This document shows positions 4,838 to 7,522 of a DNA stretch of 7,522 nt, one piece after another (the first letter of the stretch is position 1; every line of letters starts with the position of its first letter). The notes under the pieces were generated by a model. That model was not told the DNA's origin, searched no databases, and worked only from the letters and a program-made list of their open reading frames with translations. Position numbers and translations under genes: made by a program. Source of the stretch: an archaeon (GTDB lineage Archaea; Nanobdellota; Nanobdellia; Woesearchaeales; GW2011-AR9). The stretch is taken from NCBI GenBank assembly GCA_020053615.1, contig JAGVMW010000126.1, positions 1 through 7,522 of the forward strand, written 5' to 3'.

Positions 4838-5911
4838 ATGGGAGAAAATGATGATTATTTTAATATATTAAATGGGCTGATAATTGATAAATTTAATAAT
4901 AATTTGAAAAATAAAGACCAGTGGATATTTAAAGTTCCTCGATGCCAAGCTTCAGAAGAGCCAGCACCTTCCGCAGAAAAAGAAAAACCGGCTACTCCTA
5001 AAACCAGAGCAGATATATTAGCTCCTTTGCGAGAAGTATTCTTAGATGATAAATTAATGGATACAGTTGTAACTAGAACTGCTGTTCCTGAATTGCTGGA
5101 AGGAACCGAGCCTGGTTATGGCGGGGTTATTTTATTTGGTCCTCCCGGAACCGGTAAAACTGTATTAATGGATGCTTTAGGTGAAGTTTATACTCGGGCA
5201 GGAGCATATAGTGAAGCCGTTTCTTTGGCACAAATTAATTCCAGTTATGTAAGTGAATTTGCACGCAATTTAGAAAGAGTGTTAGAAAGAGCAGTAAGCG
5301 AAGCCAGCCGACGCAAAAAGCCTTCTTTAGTACGTATTGATGAAGGTTCTGCATTAGTAACCAGAGCCGAAGATGGAGCAAGAAGTGTATCTAAGCATTA
5401 TCAAGAAGCGATTGACGTGCTTAAGCGTTATGTTGGAAATAATCGCAATGTGGTATTAGTCATTGCCACTAACGAATTACCTGATTCATTTGAAGAAGCT
5501 TTAACTCGGGAAGGAAGATTAACTTCCTGTTTTGTAGGCTACCCAGAAAGGAATGAACGTAGAAGAATGTGGCAGCATTTCGCCAAACAGTATAAGCTAT
5601 TAGAATTGGGCGAAGAGCAAGCTTATCAACTGGCAGATGCAACTCAAACCGAGCAAGGAGCATTTATAGAAGAGTTCTGCCGTACTTATGATACTACCCG
5701 CAGAAGTGCCCTGTTGAAAGAGAAAGGCTACACTAATTTGGTAGATGCTTTGGAGAGTGGAGAAAATATTACCGGTAGAACCGTGGCTGAAACTTATACT
5801 TTTGAACAATTTTATGCTGATGCCAGTAAATACTTGGAAGACAAGAAAGCTAGATTAGGCGAAGGAAATGGCGAAGATAAAAAGAAACCAGTGGGATTTG
5901 GAAGGGGATAA
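4838..5911 (+). CDS. Classical-clade AAA ATPase
   Basis: A 357-residue single-module ATPase of the classical AAA clade (the group holding p97, FtsH, katanin and Vps4), likely a hexameric protein-remodelling motor. Seen in order: an N-terminal segment (1-36); an Ala/Pro/Glu-rich linker (about 37-57); Walker A GPPGTGKT (101-108); the pore-loop region SSYVSE with aromatic Y137 where relatives have K-F/Y-V-G-E; Walker B SLVRIDE (163-169), with an Arg inside the usually hydrophobic strand; sensor 1 IATNELPD with N212; and the second region of homology ALTREGRL with R224 and R227. A helical lid and a basic, glycine-ending tail follow. GGAGGT at 4824-4829 supports the ATG at 4838. There is no protease domain and no membrane segment, so it is neither FtsH nor Lon. 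Partners are probably the adjacent small proteins; the substrate is unknown. Confidence 0.93.
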   Translation: MGENDDYFNILNGLIIDKFNNNLKNKDQWIFKVPRCQASEEPAPSAEKEKPATPKTRADILAPLREVFLDDKLMDTVVTRTAVPELLEGTEPGYGGVILFGPPGTGKTVLMDALGEVYTRAGAYSEAVSLAQINSSYVSEFARNLERVLERAVSEASRRKKPSLVRIDEGSALVTRAEDGARSVSKHYQEAIDVLKRYVGNNRNVVLVIATNELPDSFEEALTREGRLTSCFVGYPERNERRRMWQHFAKQYKLLELGEEQAYQLADATQTEQGAFIEEFCRTYDTTRRSALLKEKGYTNLVDALESGENITGRTVAETYTFEQFYADASKYLEDKKARLGEGNGEDKKKPVGFGRG

Positions 5912-5913
5912 AA

Positions 5914-6183
5914 ATGACTCTCTCTGACCTTATTCAACCGTCTGAAGCCGTCGCACCCGTCCAATTCGAATTAGATGAAACTTCTATTTTAAATCGATTA
6001 TTAGACGATTTTCCTGCAGTAGGAGAGATATTCGGAGTAGCAGTATATTATAAGTGCGGATGGTGCGCTCATGGTCAAGAAACTAGGCTTCCAGTGGATG
6101 ATTATCCTATCATTAAATGTGATTATTGCCATACCCCTAATCAGTTTCCGTTAATTAGAAACGAAGAAGATAGATCAGAATAG
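5914..6183 (+). CDS. Small zinc ribbon protein, 89 aa
   Basis: An 89-residue protein with a clear two-knuckle zinc site: CGWC (C48/C51) and CDYC (C69/C72), 17 residues apart, in the form YYKCGWCAHGQETRLPVDDYPIIKCDYCHTPN. The first 45 residues are acidic and hydrophobic (LDETSILNRLLDDFPAVGEIFGV) and could form an interaction helix. There is no helicase, polymerase or nuclease motif. The ATG follows the AAA ATPase stop by two bases, with GGGG at about 5904-5907 as the ribosome site, so both are clearly on one transcript. A zinc ribbon next to an AAA motor often acts as a substrate adaptor or nucleic-acid binder, but here that is inference from context. It is unrelated in sequence pattern to the PF12674-like protein at 3872-4180. 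Confidence 0.88.
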   Translation: MTLSDLIQPSEAVAPVQFELDETSILNRLLDDFPAVGEIFGVAVYYKCGWCAHGQETRLPVDDYPIIKCDYCHTPNQFPLIRNEEDRSE

Positions 6184-6198
6184 AAGAGACGATGATAA

Positions 6199-6849
6199 AT
6201 GGTAATTTATGCTCATTTAGATACAAACGTTAGAGAAATTATTTCTGATTTAGTAGATAATCTTCATCAAGTTTGTTATAAAAAATCGTTAATAGTATTA
6301 CAAGATAAAGGGGGAAGAGATCATATTTTAGACATATCAACTGGTAAATTGGGACTTTACAATATCCAAGCTCCAGAACTTCCAATTGTTAAAGCTATTG
6401 CTGATAATGGTGTCTTTGTGGGAGATAAATTTAATCCTATGACTATTCCAAGTAGAAAAGAGTTACATAATCTTCCTACCATTTTTGAACTGGAACGATT
6501 AGCAAAAGAACCAGTTATTATCAGTGGAATTGCGCGATTAAGTGCTGACGGTTTTCAAGATGATTCACGAGATAGTTCCTACTTTAAAGAACAAAAAGCA
6601 GAATTAGGTGCATTTGTTGCAGCTTATGCCCGAGCAGTAAGTTCTTCTCCTCTTGGTAAACCGGTTCTGGAAGGATTCTATGAAGCTATAAAGAGAAAGA
6701 ACTCTGAATTAATTGCCGATGCAGAAAATCCTGCTTTGCCAGAAGCAAGAAGAAACATTATGAGAAAAATGGTTTACCAAGAAGAAGATTTGGTTAATGT
6801 TTTTGGCAGGGATTTATACCATCAACTAAAAGCCGTTCTAAGAGAATAG
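6199..6849 (+). CDS. Hypothetical protein closing the AAA operon, 216 aa
   Basis: I do not recognise this 216-residue protein. The N-terminus (MVIYAHLDTNVREIISDLVDNLHQVC) looks like a strand followed by a long helix. It superficially recalls a PIN start (LDTNV), but the later acidic PIN residues are not apparent. The middle has a repeated strand pattern (SLIVLQDKGGRDHILDIS, KLGLYNIQAPELPIVKAIADNGVFVG). The C-terminal half is mostly helical (AELGAFVAAYARAVSS, PVLEGFYEAIKRKNSELIADAE, EARRNIMRKMVYQEEDLVNVFGRDLYHQLKAVL). It begins 15 bases after the zinc ribbon stop with only a weak ribosome site, and ends 3 bases before the convergent YgiQ remnant. Co-transcription with the AAA ATPase is likely from spacing. 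It may be the substrate-facing or effector part of the module, which cannot be shown from sequence alone. Confidence 0.85.
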   Translation: MVIYAHLDTNVREIISDLVDNLHQVCYKKSLIVLQDKGGRDHILDISTGKLGLYNIQAPELPIVKAIADNGVFVGDKFNPMTIPSRKELHNLPTIFELERLAKEPVIISGIARLSADGFQDDSRDSSYFKEQKAELGAFVAAYARAVSSSPLGKPVLEGFYEAIKRKNSELIADAENPALPEARRNIMRKMVYQEEDLVNVFGRDLYHQLKAVLRE

Positions 6850-6852
6850 GTT

Positions 6853-7374
6853 CTACTTCCCTTTCTCTCCCACCACTTTCAGCACCATATCTCTCATCTT
6901 TTTCTTCCTGATAAAATCGTACACTACTTTTACCGACTGCAACGTGTATGGATTCATCCCCGTCCAATACATGCAGGTAGAATCAGTCATCGGTGTTGGA
7001 GTAAACAATTGAAACTGCTCCGCGTTCTGCAGTTGTTTCATTTTTCCGACGAGAAAAGCAGTTTCCGTTTCATCATCACCAGGATGTCCGGTCATAAAAT
7101 AATATTTTAACGATTGTTTTCGAGATTGATTCAACTCCTCAAAATATTTCTTAAACTCATCGAAACTAGAATTATTTTTGTTCATTAACGACAAGACTCT
7201 CGTCGAGAAATGCTCCGGAGCGATTTTTAAACAGCCTGAAATATGGTGCTCAGAAATCTCTTTAATATATTCTTTATTCTCTAATGCCAGGTCATAACGT
7301 ATGCCACTGCGAATAAAAATCTTCTTCACACCGGAAATTTGTCGTGCTTTACGCAATAATTGGATTAAATAACC
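6853..7374 (-). pseudogene. YgiQ-family radical SAM protein, C-terminal remnant
   Basis: Only the C-terminal part (about 170 residues) of a YgiQ-type radical SAM protein is present; whole members are several hundred residues longer. Recognisable segments, in order, are LIQLLRKARQISGVKKIFIRSGIRYDLAL, HHISGCLKIAPEH, LKYYFMTGHPGDDETE, FTPTPMTDSTCMYWTGMNPYT and the C-terminal KVVYDFIRKKK. The CxxxCxxC cluster of the radical SAM domain is absent because it would lie upstream. Coding similarity runs in frame back through GYLIQLLRKA to about 7374, then stops where a hairpin begins, with an in-frame stop at 7387-7389. The TTG at 7356 is therefore only a chance start. The gene was most likely cut by an insertion or rearrangement. 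The missing N-terminal part may lie beyond the window. It converges with the AAA operon. Confidence 0.85.
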
Positions 7375-7414
7375 CGCGTAAATCCTCTACCTCGCAGGTA
7401 GGGGATGTAAGCGG
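7374..7414. repeat. Hairpin at the ygiQ break, IS200/IS605-end-like
   Basis: CCGC (7374-7377) pairs with GCGG (7411-7414), and ATCCTCTACCT (7382-7392) pairs with AGGTAGGGGAT (7396-7406) around a CGC loop with one T-G wobble. GTAA occurs on both sides (7378-7381 and 7407-7410), where it can form G-A and A-T/U pairs, so the helix is almost continuous. The pattern AATCC...GGGGATGTAA resembles the end hairpins of IS200/IS605 transposons, but no transposase gene is in view. It begins exactly where YgiQ coding similarity ends. Confidence 0.6.
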
Positions 7415-7433
7415 ATAATTCTTGTCAAACGTT

Positions 7434-7483
7434 GCGAGCGCCCTACCGCCGGTCACAGACCGGACGGCATGACGGGCGCTCGC
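7434..7483. repeat. GC-rich compound hairpin
   Basis: GCGAGCGCCC (7434-7443) pairs perfectly with GGGCGCTCGC (7474-7483). Inside, CCG/CGG (7446-7448/7465-7467) and CCGGTC-aca-GACCGG (7449-7463) extend the structure with one bulged A. AAACGTT (7427-7433) and AACGTTT (7506-7512) flank it as a further inverted repeat. It is much richer in G and C than its surroundings. It may be a structured RNA, a terminator or part of the inserted element. Confidence 0.65.
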
Positions 7484-7522
7484 CGATTAAGAAGCAAAAC
7501 TACTCAACGTTTTCTGCCCTAA

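Noticed and set aside
6199..6240. LDTNV at the start of the 216-aa protein suggesting a PIN domain
   Set aside because: The later acidic catalytic residues and the DPDD/TxD pattern seen in the true PIN gene at 3343-3770 are not present.
7374..7522. Group II intron end interrupting ygiQ
   Set aside because: The hairpins do not have the 34-base domain V shape or catalytic triad position, and no reverse transcriptase is in view.

Overview
The window reads as an AT-rich archaeal chromosome segment. Four things point to archaea. Upstream of three transcription units there are near-identical BRE/TATA-like boxes of the form AAAGMTTWATAWA and no bacterial -35/-10 pairs. One operon looks leaderless. 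Internal genes carry strong GGAGGT Shine-Dalgarno sites. The PurC protein is of the archaeal type and resembles haloarchaeal PurC in its motifs. The exact lineage cannot be told from this window; a DPANN or uncultivated euryarchaeal genome would fit.

Layout. 1-114: no supportable gene. 115-708 (+): unknown protein. 744-977 (-): small DUF167/YggU-family protein whose start codon lies at the edge of a structured repeat. 961-1127: structured element copy A. 1164-1186: possible purC promoter. 1203-1331: strongly self-complementary purC leader. 1343-2401 (+): purC, overlapping by ATGA an unknown 204-residue gene (2398-3012). 3040-3770: an AbrB/PIN toxin-antitoxin pair with a clear promoter and a perfect operator-like inverted repeat; the PIN toxin gene is frameshifted. 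3872-4180: PF12674-like zinc ribbon protein. 4204-4377: structured element copy B. 4451-6849: a four-gene operon with a canonical leaderless promoter, coding for an unknown 114-residue protein, a classical-clade AAA ATPase, a small zinc ribbon protein and an unknown 216-residue protein. 6853-7374 (-): C-terminal remnant of a YgiQ-type radical SAM gene, cut off exactly where a strong hairpin begins. 7374-7522: two strong hairpins, possibly the end of an inserted element.

How it fits together. purC serves purine biosynthesis and its partner gene is translationally coupled to it. The AbrB antitoxin probably represses its own promoter through the repeat at 3051-3068. The 4487-6849 operon looks like a single functional module, an AAA motor plus small accessory proteins, with no assignment I recognise. 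The most unusual signal is the pair of collinear intergenic elements A and B. Their base-paired arms differ in sequence, but the differences are compensated (five double changes plus one G-U/G-C change), which indicates selection on a folded structure or hairpin-based correction. Both lie in the same orientation and end about 50-75 bases upstream of the next gene's TATA box.
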